Below are positions 31,501 to 43,961 of a stretch of 64,000 nt of DNA, piece after piece. The number at the start of each line of letters is the position of its first letter. Within the stretch, counting starts at the first letter, position 1. A model generated the notes under the pieces. That model saw only the letters and a program-made list of their open reading frames with translations. It searched no databases and had not been told where the DNA came from. The stretch is from Bathymodiolus brooksi (Eukaryota > Mollusca > Bivalvia > Mytilida > Modiolidae). The position numbers and the translations under genes are program-made. Location of the stretch: positions 31,047,804 to 31,111,803 of the forward strand of contig OY804579.1 in the NCBI GenBank assembly GCA_963680875.1, read 5' to 3'.

Positions 31501-32088
31501 ACTGATTGTAGCTAGAAGATGTGATAAAGTACTGATTGTAGCTAGATGTGATAAAGTACTGATTGTAGCTAGAAGATGTGATAAAGTACTGATTGTAGCT
31601 AGAAGATGTGATAAAGTACTGATTGTAGCTAGAAGATGTGATAAAGTACTGATTGTAGCTAGATGTGATAAAGTACTGATTGTAGCTAGAAGATGTGATA
31701 AAGTACTGATTGTAGCTAGATGTGATAAAGTACTGATTGTAGCTAGAAGATATGATAAAGTACTGATTGTAGCTATAAGATGTGATAAAGTACTGATTGT
31801 AGCTAGAAGATGTGATAAAGTACTGATTGTAGCTAGAAGATGTGATAAAGTACTGATTGTAGCTAGATGTGATAAAGTACTGATTGTAACTAGAAGATGT
31901 GATAAAGTACTGATTGTAGCTAGATGTGATAAAGTACTGATTGTAGCTAGAAGATGTGATAAAGTACTGATTGTAGCTAGACGATGTGATAAAGTACTGA
32001 TTGTAGCTAGAAGATGTGATAAAGTACTGATTGTAATTACAAGATGTGATATAAATTACTGATTGTAATTACAAGATGTCATAAAGTA

Positions 32089-35000
32089 ATGATTATAGCT
32101 AGAGGATGTGATAAAGTACTGATTGTAGCTAGAAGATGTGATAAAGTACTGATTGTAGCTAGAAGATGTGATAAAGTACTGATTGTAGCTAGATGTGATA
32201 AAGTACTGATTGTAGCTAGAAGATGTGATAAAGTACTGATTGTAGCTAGATGTGATAAAGTACTGATTGTAGCTAGAAGATGTGATAAAGTACTGATTGT
32301 AGCTAGAAGATGTGATAAAGTACTGATTGTAGCTAGAAGATGTTATAAAGTACTGATTGTAGCTAGAAGATGTGATAAAGTACTGATTGTAGCTAGAAGA
32401 TGTGATAAAGTACTGATTGTAGCTAGAAGATGTGATAAAGTACTGATTGTAGCTAGAAGATGTGATAAAGTACTGATTGTAGCTAGAAGATGTGATAAAG
32501 TACTGATTGTAGCTAGATGTGATAAAGTACTGATTGTAGCTAGAAGATGTGATAAAGTACTGATTGTAGCTAGAAGATGTGATAAAGTACTGATTGTAGC
32601 TAGAAGATGTGATAAAGTACTGATTGTAGCTAGATGTGATAAAGTACTGATTGTAGCTAGAAGATGTGATAAAGTACTGATTGTAGCTAGATGTGATAAA
32701 GTACTGATTGTAGCTATAAGATGTGATAAAGTACTGATTGTAGCTAGAAGATGTGATAAAGTACTGATTGTAGCTAGAAGATGTGATAAAGTACTGATTG
32801 TAGCTAGATGTGATAAAGTACTGATTGTAGCTAGAAGATGTGATAAAGTACTGATTGTAGCTAGATGTGATAAAGTACTGATTGTAGCTAGAAGATGTGA
32901 TAAAGTACTGATTGTAGCTAGAAGATGTGATAAAGTACTGATTGTAATTACAAGATGTGATATAAATTACTGATTGTAATTACAAGATGTCATAAAGTAA
33001 TGATTATAGCTAGAGGATGTGATAAAGTACTGATTGTAGCTAGAAGATGTGATAAAGTACTGATTGTAGCTAGAAGATGTGATAAAGTACTGATTGTAGC
33101 TAGATGTGATAAAGTACTGATTGTAGCTAGAAGATGTGATAAAGTACTGATTGTAGCTAGATGTGATAAAGTACTGATTGTAGCTAGAAGATGTGATAAA
33201 GTACTGATTGTAGCTAGAAGATGTGATAAAATACTGATTGTAGCTAGAAGATGTGATAAAGTACTGATTGTAGCTAGAAGATGTGATAAAGTACTGATTG
33301 TAGCTAGAAGATGTGATAAAGTACTGATTGTAGCTAGAAGATGTGATAAAGTACTGATTGTAGCTAGAAGATGTGATAAAGTACTGATTGTAGCTAGATG
33401 TGATAAAGTACTGATTGTAGCTAGAAGATGTGATAAAGTACTGATTGTAGCTAGAAGATGTGATAAAGTACTGATTGTAGCTAGAAGATGTGATAAAGTA
33501 CTGATTGTAGCTAGAAGATGTGATAAAGTACTGATTGTAGCTAGAAGATGTGATAAAGTACTGATTGTAGCTAGAAGATGTGATAAAGTACTGATTGTAG
33601 CTAGATGTGATAAAGTACTGATTGTAGCTAGAAGATGTGATAAAGTACTGATTGTAGCTAGAAGATGTGATAAAGTACTGATTGTAGCTAGATGAGATAA
33701 AGTACTGATTGTAGCTAGAAGATGTGATTAAGTACTGATTGTAGCTAGAAGATGTGATAAAGTACTGATTGTAGCTAGAAGATGTGATAAAGTACTGATT
33801 GTAGCTAGATGTGATAAAGTACTGATTGTAGCTAGATGTGATAAAGTACTGATTGTAGCTATAAGATGTGATAAAGTACTGATTGTAGCTAGAAGATGTG
33901 ATAAAGTACTGATTGTAGCTAGAAGATGTGATAAAGTACTGATTGTAATTACAAGATGTGATATAAATTACTGATTGTAATTACAAGATGTGATAAAGTA
34001 CTGATTGTAGCTAGAAGATGTGATAAAGTACTGATTGTAGCTAGAAGATGTGATAAAGTACTGATTGTAGCTAGAAGATGTGATAAAGTACTGATTGTAG
34101 CTAGATGTGATAAAGTACTGATTGTAGCTAGAAGATGTGATAAAGTACTGATTGTAGCTAGAAGATGTGATAAAGTACTGATTGTAGCTAGAAGATGTGA
34201 TAAAGTACTGATTGTAGCTAGATGTGATAAAGTACTGATTGTAGCTAGAAGATGTGATAAAGTACTGATTGTAGCTAGATGTGATAAAGTACTGATTGTA
34301 GCTAGAAGATATGATAAAGTACTGATTGTAGCTATAAGATGTGATAAAGTACTGATTGTAGCTAGAAGATGTGATAAAGTACTGATTGTAGCTAGAAGAT
34401 GTGATAAAGTACTGATTGTAGCTAGATGTGATAAAGTACTGATTGTAACTAGAAGATGTGATAAAGTACTGATTGTAGCTAGATGTGATAAAGTACTGAT
34501 TGTAGCTAGAAGATGTGATAAAGTACTGATTGTAGCTAGAAGATGTGATAAAGTACTGATTGTAGCTAGAAGATGTGATAAAGTACTGATTGTAATTACA
34601 AGATGTGATATAAATTACTGATTGTAATTACAAGATGTCATAAAGTAATGATTATAGCTAGAGGATGTGATAAAGTACTGATTGTAGCTAGAAGATGTGA
34701 TAAAGTACTGATTGTAGCTAGAAGATGTGATAAAGTACTGATTGTAGCTAGATGTGATAAAGTACTGATTGTAGCTAGAAGATGTGATAAAGTACTGATT
34801 GTAGCTAGATGTGATAAAGTACTGATTGTAGCTAGAAGATGTGATAAAGTACTGATTGTAGCTAGAAGATGTGATAAAGTACTGATTGTAGCTAGAAGAT
34901 GTTATAAAGTACTGATTGTAGCTAGAAGATGTGATAAAGTACTGATTGTAGCTAGAAGATGTGATAAAGTACTGATTGTAGCTAGAAGATGTGATAAAGT

Positions 35001-37206
35001 ACTGATTGTAGCTAGAAGATGTGATAAAGTACTGATTGTAGCTAGAAGATGTGATAAAGTACTGATTGTAGCTAGATGTGATAAAGTACTGATTGTAGCT
35101 AGAAGATGTGATAAAGTACTGATTGTAGCTAGAAGATGTGATAAAGTACTGATTGTAGCTAGAAGATGTGATAAAGTACTGATTGTAGCTAGATGTGATA
35201 AAGTACTGATTGTAGCTAGAAGATGTGATAAAGTACTGATTGTAGCTAGATGTGATAAAGTACTGATTGTAGCTATAAGATGTGATAAAGTACTGATTGT
35301 AGCTAGAAGATGTGATAAAGTACTGATTGTAGCTAGAAGATGTGATAAAGTACTGATTGTAGCTAGATGTGATAAAGTACTGATTGTAGCTAGAAGATGT
35401 GATAAAGTACTGATTGTAGCTAGATGTGATAAAGTACTGATTGTAGCTAGAAGATGTGATAAAGTACTGATTGTAGCTAGAAGATGTGATAAAGTACTGA
35501 TTGTAATTACAAGATGTGATATAAATTACTGATTGTAATTACAAGATGTCATAAAGTAATGATTATAGCTAGAGGATGTGATAAAGTACTGATTGTAGCT
35601 AGAAGATGTGATAAAGTACTGATTGTAGCTAGAAGATGTGATAAAGTACTGATTGTAGCTAGATGTGATAAAGTACTGATTGTAGCTAGAAGATGTGATA
35701 AAGTACTGATTGTAGCTAGATGTGATAAAGTACTGATTGTAGCTAGAAGATGTGATAAAGTACTGATTGTAGCTAGAAGATGTGATAAAATACTGATTGT
35801 AGCTAGAAGATGTGATAAAGTACTGATTGTAGCTAGAAGATGTGATAAAGTACTGATTGTAGCTAGAAGATGTGATAAAGTACTGATTGTAGCTAGAAGA
35901 TGTGATAAAGTACTGATTGTAGCTAGAAGATGTGATAAAGTACTGATTGTAGCTAGATGTGATAAAGTACTGATTGTAGCTAGAAGATGTGATAAAGTAC
36001 TGATTGTAGCTAGAAGATGTGATAAAGTACTGATTGTAGCTAGAAGATGTGATAAAGTACTGATTGTAGCTAGAAGATGTGATAAAGTACTGATTGTAGC
36101 TAGAAGATGTGATAAAGTACTGATTGTAGCTAGAAGATGTGATAAAGTACTGATTGTAGCTAGATGTGATAAAGTACTGATTGTAGCTAGAAGATGTGAT
36201 AAAGTACTGATTGTAGCTAGAAGATGTGATAAAGTACTGATTGTAGCTAGATGAGATAAAGTACTGATTGTAGCTAGAAGATGTGATTAAGTACTGATTG
36301 TAGCTAGAAGATGTGATAAAGTACTGATTGTAGCTAGAAGATGTGATAAAGTACTGATTGTAGCTAGATGTGATAAAGTACTGATTGTAGCTAGATGTGA
36401 TAAAGTACTGATTGTAGCTATAAGATGTGATAAAGTACTGATTGTAGCTAGAAGATGTGATAAAGTACTGATTGTAGCTAGAAGATGTGATAAAGTACTG
36501 ATTGTAATTACAAGATGTGATATAAATTACTGATTGTAATTACAAGATGTGATAAAGTACTGATTGTAGCTAGAAGATGTGATAAAGTACTGATTGTAGC
36601 TAGAAGATGTGATAAAGTACTGATTGTAGCTAGATGTGATAAAGTACTGATTGTAGCTAGAAGATGTGATAAAGTACTGATTGTAGCTAGATGTGATAAA
36701 GTACTGATTGTAGCTAGATGTGATAAAGTACTGATTGTAGCTATAAGATGTGATAAAGTACTGATTGTAGCTAGAAGATGTGATAAAGTACTGATTGTAG
36801 CTAGAAGATGTGATAAAGTACTGATTGTAGCTAGAAGATGTGATAAAGTACTGATTGTAGCTAGATGTGATAAAGTACTGATTGTAGCTAGAAGATGTGA
36901 TAAAGTACTGATTGTAGCTAGAAGATGTGATAAAGTACTGATTGTAGCTAGATGAGATAAAGTACTGATTGTAGCTAGAAGATGTGATTAAGTACTGATT
37001 GTAGCTAGAAGATGTGATAAAGTACTGATTGTAGCTAGAAGATGTGATAAAGTACTGATTGTAGCTAGATGTGATAAAGTACTGATTGTAGCTAGATGTG
37101 ATAAAGTACTGATTGTAGCTATAAGATGTGATAAAGTACTGATTGTAGCTAGAAGATGTGATAAAGTACTGATTGTAGCTAGAAGATGTGATAAAGTACT
37201 GATTGT
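32089..37206. repeat. Tandem 2,559-bp higher-order repeat
   Basis: The block starting at 32,089 is repeated from 34,648. Both copies contain a 294-codon and then a 231-codon open frame at the same spacing (32,089/34,648 and 33,000/35,559). Both carry the same private variants: 'gatgttataaag', 'gataaaatactg', 'gctagatgagataaag' and 'gatgtgattaagtac'. The match fades after the 'ttacaagatgtgataaag' junction near 33,980 and 36,540. Confidence 0.85.
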
Positions 37207-37941
37207 AATTACAAGATGTGATATAAATTACTGATTGTAATTACAAGATGTGATAAAGTACTGATTGTAGCTAGAAGATGTGATAAAGTACTGATTGTAG
37301 CTAGAAGATGTGATAAAGTACTGATTGTAGCTAGATGTGATAAAGTACTGATTGTAGCTAGAAGATGTGATAAAGTACTGATTGTAGCTAGATGTGATAA
37401 AGTACTGATTGTAGCTAGATGTGATAAAGTACTGATTGTAGCTATAAGATGTGATAAAGTACTGATTGTAGCTAGAAGATGTGATAAAGTACTGATTGTA
37501 GCTAGAAGATGTGATAAAGTACTGATTGTAGCTAGAAGATGTGATAAAGTACTGATTGTAGCTAGATGTGATAAAGTACTGATTGTAGCTAGAAGATGTG
37601 ATAAAGTACTGATTGTAGCTAGAAGATGTGATAAAGTACTGATTGTAGCTAGAAGATGTGATAAAGTACTGATTGTAGCTAGATGTGATAAAGTACTGAT
37701 TGTAGCTAGATGTGATAAAGTACTGATTGTAGCTAGAAGATGTGATAAAGTACTGATTGTAGCTAGAAGATGTGATAAAGTACTGATTGTAGCTAGAAGA
37801 TGTGATAAAGTACTGATTGTAATTACAAGATGTGATATAAATTACTGATTGTAATTACAAGATGTCATAAAGTAATGATTATAGCTAGAGGATGTGATAA
37901 AGTACTGATTGTAGCTAGAAGATGTGATAAAGTACTGATTG
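36540..37941. repeat. Tandem 701-bp higher-order repeat
   Basis: The segment beginning 'ttacaagatgtgataaagta' at 36,540 restarts at 37,241 with the same order of 30- and 27-bp units. It is nested at the right border of the 2,559-bp repeat. The right end is approximate because the block merges into the 37,875 unit. Confidence 0.65.
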
Positions 37942-40900
37942 TAGCTAGAAGATGTGATAAAGTACTGATTGTAGCTAGAAGATGTGATAAAGTACTGATT
38001 GTAGCTAGATGTGATAAAGTACTGATTGTAGCTAGAAGATGTGATAAAGTACTGATTGTAGCTAGATGTGATAAAGTACTGATTGTAGCTAGAAGATCTG
38101 ATAAAGTACTGATTGTAGCTAGATGTGATAAAGTACTGATTGTAGCTAGATGTGATAAAGTACTGATTGTAGCTATAAGATGTGATAAAGTACTGATTGT
38201 AGCTAGAAGATGTGATAAAGTACTGATTGTAGCTAGAAGATGTGATAAAGTACTGATTGTAGCTAGAAGATGTGATAAAGTACTGATTGTAGCTAGAAGA
38301 TGTGATAAAGTACTGATTGTAGCTAGATGTGATAAAGTACTGATTGTAGCTAGAAGATGTGATAAAGTACTGATTGTAGCTAGATGTGATAAAGTACTGA
38401 TTGTAGCTATAAGATGTGATAAAGTACTGATTGTAGCTAGAAGATGTGATAAAGTACTGATTGTAGCTAGAAGATGTGATAAAGTACTGATTGTAGCTAG
38501 AAGATGTGATAAAGTACTGATTGTAGCTAGATGTGATAAAGTACTGATTGTAGCTAGAAGATGTGATAAAGTACTGATTGTAGCTAGAAGATGTGATAAA
38601 GTACTGATTGTAGCTAGATGTGATAAAGTACTGATTGTAGCTAGAAGATGTGATAAAGTACTGATTGTAGCTAGATGTGATAAAGTACTGATTGTAGCTA
38701 GAAGATGTGATAAAGTACTGATTGTAGCTAGATGTGATAAAGTACTGATTGTAGCTAGAAGATGTGATAAAGTACTGATTGTAGCTAGATGTGATAAAGT
38801 ACTGATTGTAGCTAGAAGATGTGATAAAGTACTGATTGTAGCTAGATGTGATAAAGTACTGATTGCAGCTAGATGTGATAAAGTACTGATTGTAGCTATA
38901 AGATGTGATAAAGTACTGATTGTAGCTAGAAGATGTGATAAAGTACTGATTGTAGCTAGAAGATGTGATAAAGTACTGATTGTAGCTAGAAGATGTGATA
39001 AAGTACTGATTGTAGCTAGAAGATGTGATAAAGTACTGATTGTAGCTAGAAGATGTGATAAAGTACTAATTGTAGCTATAAGATGTGATAAAGTACTGAT
39101 TGTAGCTAGAAGACCTGATAAAGTACTGATTGTAGCTACAAGATGTGATAAAGTAATGATTTTAGCTAGAAGATGTGATAAAGTACTGATTGTAGCTATA
39201 AGATGTGATAAAGTACTGATTGTAGCTAGAAGATGTGATAAAGTACTGATTGTAGCTAGAAGATGTGATAAAGTACTGATTGTAGCTAGATGTGATAAAG
39301 TACTGATTGTAGCTAGAAGATGTGATAAAGTACTGATTGTAGCTAGATGTGATAAAGTACTAATTGTAGCTAGATGTGATAAAGTACTGATTGTAGCTAT
39401 AAGATGTGATAAAGTACTGATTGTAGCTAGAAGATGTGATAAAGTACTGATTGTAGCTAGAAGATGTGATAAAGTACTGATTGTAGCTAGAAGATGTGAT
39501 AAAGTACTGATTGTAGCTAGAAGATGTGATAAAGTACTGATTGTAGCTAGATGTGATAAAGTACTGATTGTAGCTAGAAGATGTGATAAAGTACTGATTG
39601 TAGCTAGAAGATGTGATAAAGTACTGATTGTAGCTAGATGTGATAAAGTACTGATTGTAGCTAGAAGATGTGATAAAGTACTGATTGTAGCTAGAAGATG
39701 TGATAAAGTACTGATTGTAGCTAGAAGATGTGATAAAGTACTGATTGTAGCTAGATGTGATAAAGTACTGATTGTAGCTAGATGTGATAAAGTACTGATT
39801 GTAGCTATAAGATGTGATAAAGTACTGATTGTAGCTAGAAGATGTAATAAAGTACTGATTGTAGCTACAAGATGTGATAAAGTACTGATTGTAATTACAA
39901 GATGTGATATAAATTACTGATTGTAATTACAAGATGTCATAAAGTAATGATTATAGCTAGAGGATGTGATAAAGTACTGATTGTAGCTAGAAGATGTGAT
40001 AAAGTACTGATTGTAGCTAGAAGATGTGATAAAGTACTGATTGTAGCTAGAAGATGTGATAAAGTACTGATTGTAGCTAGATGTGATAAAGTACTGATTG
40101 TAGCTAGAAGATGTGATAAAGTACTGATTGTAGCTAGATGTGATAAAGTACTGATTGTAGCTAGAAGATGTGATAAAGTACTGATTGTAGCTAGATGTGA
40201 TAAAGTACTGATTGTAGCTAGATGTGATAAAGTACTGATTGTAGCTATAAGATGTGATAAAGTACTGATTGTAGCTAGAAGATGTGATAAAGTACTGATT
40301 GTAGCTAGAAGATGTGATAAAGTACTGATTGTAGCTAGAAGATGTGATAAAGTACTGATTGTAGCTAGAAGATGTGATAAAGTACTGATTGTAGCTAGAA
40401 GATGTGATAAAGTACTGATTGTAGCTAGATGTGATAAAGTACTGATTGTAGCTAGAAGATGTGATAAAGTACTGATTGTAGCTAGATGTGATAAAGTACT
40501 GATTGTAGCTAGAAGATGTGATAAAGTACTGATTGTAGCTAGATGTGATAAAGTACTGATTGTAGCTAGATGTGATAAAGTACTGATTGTAGCTATAAGA
40601 TGTGTTAAATTACTGATTGTAGCTAGAAGATGTGATAAAGTACTGATTGTAGCTAGAAGATGTGATAAAGTACTAATTGTAGCTATAAGATGTGATAAAG
40701 TACTGATTGTAGCTAGAAGACCTGATAAAGTACTGATTGTAGCTACAAGATGTGATAAAGTAATGATTTTAGCTAGAAGATGTGATAAAGTACTGATTGT
40801 AGCTATAAGATGTGATAAAGTACTGATTGTAGCTAGAAGATGTGATAAAGTACTGATTGTAGCTAGAAGATGTGATAAAGTACTGATTGTAGCTAGATGT

Positions 40901-43128
40901 GATAAAGTACTGATTGTAGCTAGAAGATGTGATAAAGTACTGATTGTAGCTAGATGTGATAAAGTACTAATTGTAGCTAGATGTGATAAAGTACTGATTG
41001 TAGCTATAAGATGTGATAAAGTACTGATTGTAGCTAGAAGATGTGATAAAGTACTGATTGTAGCTAGAAGATGTGATAAAGTACTGATTGTAGCTAGAAG
41101 ATGTGATAAAGTACTGATTGTAGCTAGAAGATGTGATAAAGTACTGATTGTAGCTAGTTGTGATAAAGTACTGATTGTAGCTAGAAGATGTGATAAAGTA
41201 CTGATTGTAGCTAGAAGATGTGATAAAGTACTGATTGTAGCTAGATGTGATAAAGTACTGATTGTAGCTAGAAGATGTGATAAAGTACTGATTGTAGCTA
41301 GAAGATGTGATAAAGTACTGATTGTAGCTAGAAGATGTGATAAAGTACTGATTGTAGCTAGATGTGATAAAGTACTGATTGTAGCTAGATGTGATAAAGT
41401 ACTGATTGTAGCTATAAGATGTGATAAAGTACTGATTGTAGCTAGAAGATGTAATAAAGTACTGATTGTAGCTACAAGATGTGATAAAGTACTGATTGTA
41501 ATTACAAGATGTGATATAAATTACTGATTGTAATTACAAGATGTCATAAAGTAATGATTATAGCTAGAGGATGTCATAAAGTACTGATTGTAGCTAGAAG
41601 ATGTGATAAAGTACTGATTGTAGCTAGAAGATGTGATAAAGTACTGATTGTAGCTAGAAGATGTGATAAAGTACTGATTGTAGCTAGATGTGATAAAGTA
41701 CTGATTGTAGCTAGAAGATGTGATAAAGTACTGATTGTAGCTAGATGTGATAAAGTACTGATTGTAGCTAGAAGATGTGATAAAGTACTGATTGTAGCTA
41801 GATGTGATAAAGTACTGATTGTAGCTAGATGTGATAAAGTACTGATTGTAGCTATAAGATGTGATAAAGTACTGATTGTAGCTAGAAGATGTGATAAAGT
41901 ACTGATTGTAGCTAGAAGATGTGATAAAGTACTGATTGTAGCTAGAAGATGTGATAAAGTACTGATTGTAGCTAGAAGATGTGATAAAGTACTGATTGTA
42001 GCTAGAAGATGTGATAAAGTACTGATTGTAGCTAGATGTGATAAAGTACTGATTGTAGCTAGAAGATGTGATAAAGTACTGATTGTAGCTAGATGTGATA
42101 AAGTACTGATTGTAGCTAGAAGATGTGATAAAGTACTGATTGTAGCTAGATGTGATAAAGTACTGATTGTAGCTAGATGTGATAAAGTACTGATTGTAGC
42201 TATAAGATGTGTTAAATTACTGATTGTAGCTAGAAGATGTGATAAAGTACTGATTGTAGCTAGATGTGATAAAGTACTGATTGTAGCTAGAAGATGTGAT
42301 AAAGTACTGATTGTAGCTAGATGTGATAAAGTACTGATTGTAGCTATAAGATGTGATAAAGTACTGATTGTAGCTAGAAGATGTGATAAAGTACTGATTG
42401 TAGCTAGAAGATGTGATAAAGTACTGATTGTAGCTAGAAGATGTGATAAAGTACTGATTGTAGCTAGATGTGATAAAGTACTGATTGTAGCTAGAAGATG
42501 TGATAAAGTACTGATTGTAGCTAGAAGATGTGATAAAGTACTGATTGTAGCTAGATGTGATAAAGTACTGATTGTAGCTAGAAGATGTGATAAAGTACTG
42601 ATTGTAGCTAGATGTGATAAAGTACTGATTGTAGCTAGAAGATGTGATAAAGTACTGATTGTAGCTAGATGTGATAAAGTACTGATTGTAGCTAGAAGAT
42701 GTGATAAAGTACTGATTGTAGCTAGATGTGATAAAGTACTGATTGTAGCTAGAAGATGTGATAAAGTACTGATTGTAGCTAGATGTGATAAAGTACTGAT
42801 TGTAGCTAGATGTGATAAAGTACTGATTGTAGCTATAAGATGTGATAAAGTACTGATTGTAGCTAGAAGATGTGATAAAGTACTGATTGTAGCTAGAAGA
42901 TGTGATAAAGTACTGATTGTAGCTAGAAGATGTGATAAAGTACTGATTGTAGCTAGAAGATGTGATAAAGTACTGATTGTAGCTAGAAGATGTCATAAAG
43001 TACTAATTGTAGCTATAAGATGTGATAAAGTACTGATTGTAGCTAGAAGACCTGATAAAGTACTGATTGTAGCTACAAGATGTGATAAAGTAATGATTTT
43101 AGCTAGAAGATGTGATAAAGTACTGATT
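37875..43128. repeat. Three related higher-order units (starts 37,875, 39,947, 41,554)
   Basis: Each unit opens with 'gtcataaagtaatgattata' plus 'gctagagg'. The first two close with 'gtaattacaagatgtgatat' plus 'aaattactga', and the third runs into the array edge. They share private variants, for example 'agaagacctgataaagtac' with 'gtaatgattttagctag', and 'tgtgttaaattactg' in the second and third. Unit lengths are 2,072, 1,607 and about 1,580 bp, so they differ by whole blocks of monomers. Confidence 0.8.
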
Positions 43129-43451
43129 GTAGCTACAAGATGTGATAACGTACTGATTGTAATTACAAGGTGTCATAAAGTACTGATTGTAGCTACAAGA
43201 TGTGATAACGTACTGATTGTAATTACAAGGTGTCATAAAGTACTGATTGTAGCTACAAGATGTGATAACGTACTGATTGTAAATACAAGATGTGATAAAG
43301 TACTGATTGTAAATACAAGATGTGATAAAGTACTGATTGTAAATACAAGATGTAATAAAGTACTGATGGTAGCTGCAAGATGTGATAAAGTACTGAGTGT
43401 AGCTAGAAGATGTGATAAAGTACTGATTGTAACTATCACGGCTATGACAAC
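43129..43451. repeat. Decayed right edge of the satellite
   Basis: Units here are degenerate: 'gataacgtactg', 'caaggtgtcataaag', 'gtaaatacaa', 'gatggtagctgcaag' and 'tgagtgtagc'. Two copies of a 60-bp dimer (a 'gataacg' unit plus a 'gtcataaag' unit) lie in tandem at about 43,139-43,258. The final unit, from 43,409, reads gatgtgataaagtactgatt, then gtaactatcacggctatgac and aac. That is a 54-type monomer lacking 7 bp between two ACTA repeats. Unique DNA begins at 43,452. Confidence 0.85.
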
Positions 43452-43675
43452 CCAATTAAAATATAAACACTTCTAAATAGGCAGCTTTGAAGCCTGGCAT
43501 TTCATTGAAAGACATATTGGCAATTCATATAAGGTTTCAATACTGTAACAAACTGTCTTTTCATTTTTTATCATTTAATTACGTTTATTTTAGCCAGTCT
43601 GATAACATACGATAAGCTGGAAAAATCAATACAGGTAGGTATTTAAATCAAGCTATCGGGAGCTAATTACAGTTA
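43452..43675. other. Unique AT-rich flank of the satellite
   Basis: I see no gene, RNA or repeat in this stretch. The last three bases (TTA, 43,673-43,675) are the left target duplication of the following MITE. Confidence 0.6.
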
Positions 43676-43961
43676 GGGACCGACCATTTAACTTGAAGGG
43701 GGGGGGGGTATGTTTTTTTGTTTCGTTCAGAAATTTTTTTTTCGGACAACACAAGAGTTAGAATATTTATTTTCTTTGTCGCGCAAAGCGCGAATTTCTT
43801 TTCTAGAATTTAACATTAGGTTATATGACAAAAACTCTAAATCAGATTATTTTTTTTTCCTCCACCAAAATCAGAATATTTTTTTCAGCAACATTGGGAA
43901 TCAGAATATTTTTTTAGAAAAAAAACCATAACCCCCCCTTTCAAGTTAAATGGTCGTTCCC
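43676..43961. mobile_element. MITE with inverted termini and TTA target duplication
   Basis: The 286-bp element has terminal inverted repeats of about 30 bp. The left begins gggaccgaccatttaacttg and runs into a G run. The right is its complement with one mismatch, ending caagttaaatggtcgttccc. It is flanked by TTA on both sides (43,673-43,675 and 43,962-43,964). A 3-bp TTA/TAA duplication is typical of the PIF/Harbinger superfamily, so I infer a non-autonomous Harbinger-like MITE. The interior is T-rich with repeated 'cagaatattttttt' and has no transposase. Short open frames inside it are not considered coding. Confidence 0.8.

Larger units (their letters stand above)
30661..43451. repeat. 30/27-bp satellite array
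   Basis: At 30,661 the 54-bp monomer is replaced by a 30-bp monomer, gatgtgataaagtactgatt plus gtagctagaa. It is interspersed with a 27-bp form that lacks one 'aga' of the 'agaaga' junction. Roughly 440 units are present. The first 28 bp equal the start of the 54-bp monomer apart from an a/g change. Single units with gtagctataa, gtagctacaa or gtaattacaa mark higher-order blocks. The plus frame reads as a 9- or 10-residue repeat (RCDKVLIVAR) that stays open for up to 681 codons (37,875-39,920). The register-matched minus frame is open too. I do not call these genes. Confidence 0.97.

Noticed and set aside
37875..39920. 681-codon plus-strand repeat protein (CDKVLIVAR)n
   Set aside because: Produced by 30- and 27-bp units that lack stops in this frame. 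No promoter, signal or flanking unique coding sequence is seen. It is kept only as a finding to test.
1..43451. Centromeric satellite with CENP-B box
   Set aside because: I looked for the TTCGNNNNANNCGGG pattern in the consensus monomers and did not find it. A centromeric role cannot be judged from the sequence alone.
43710..43931. 73-codon open frame
   Set aside because: Lies inside the MITE and is made of T-rich low-complexity sequence.
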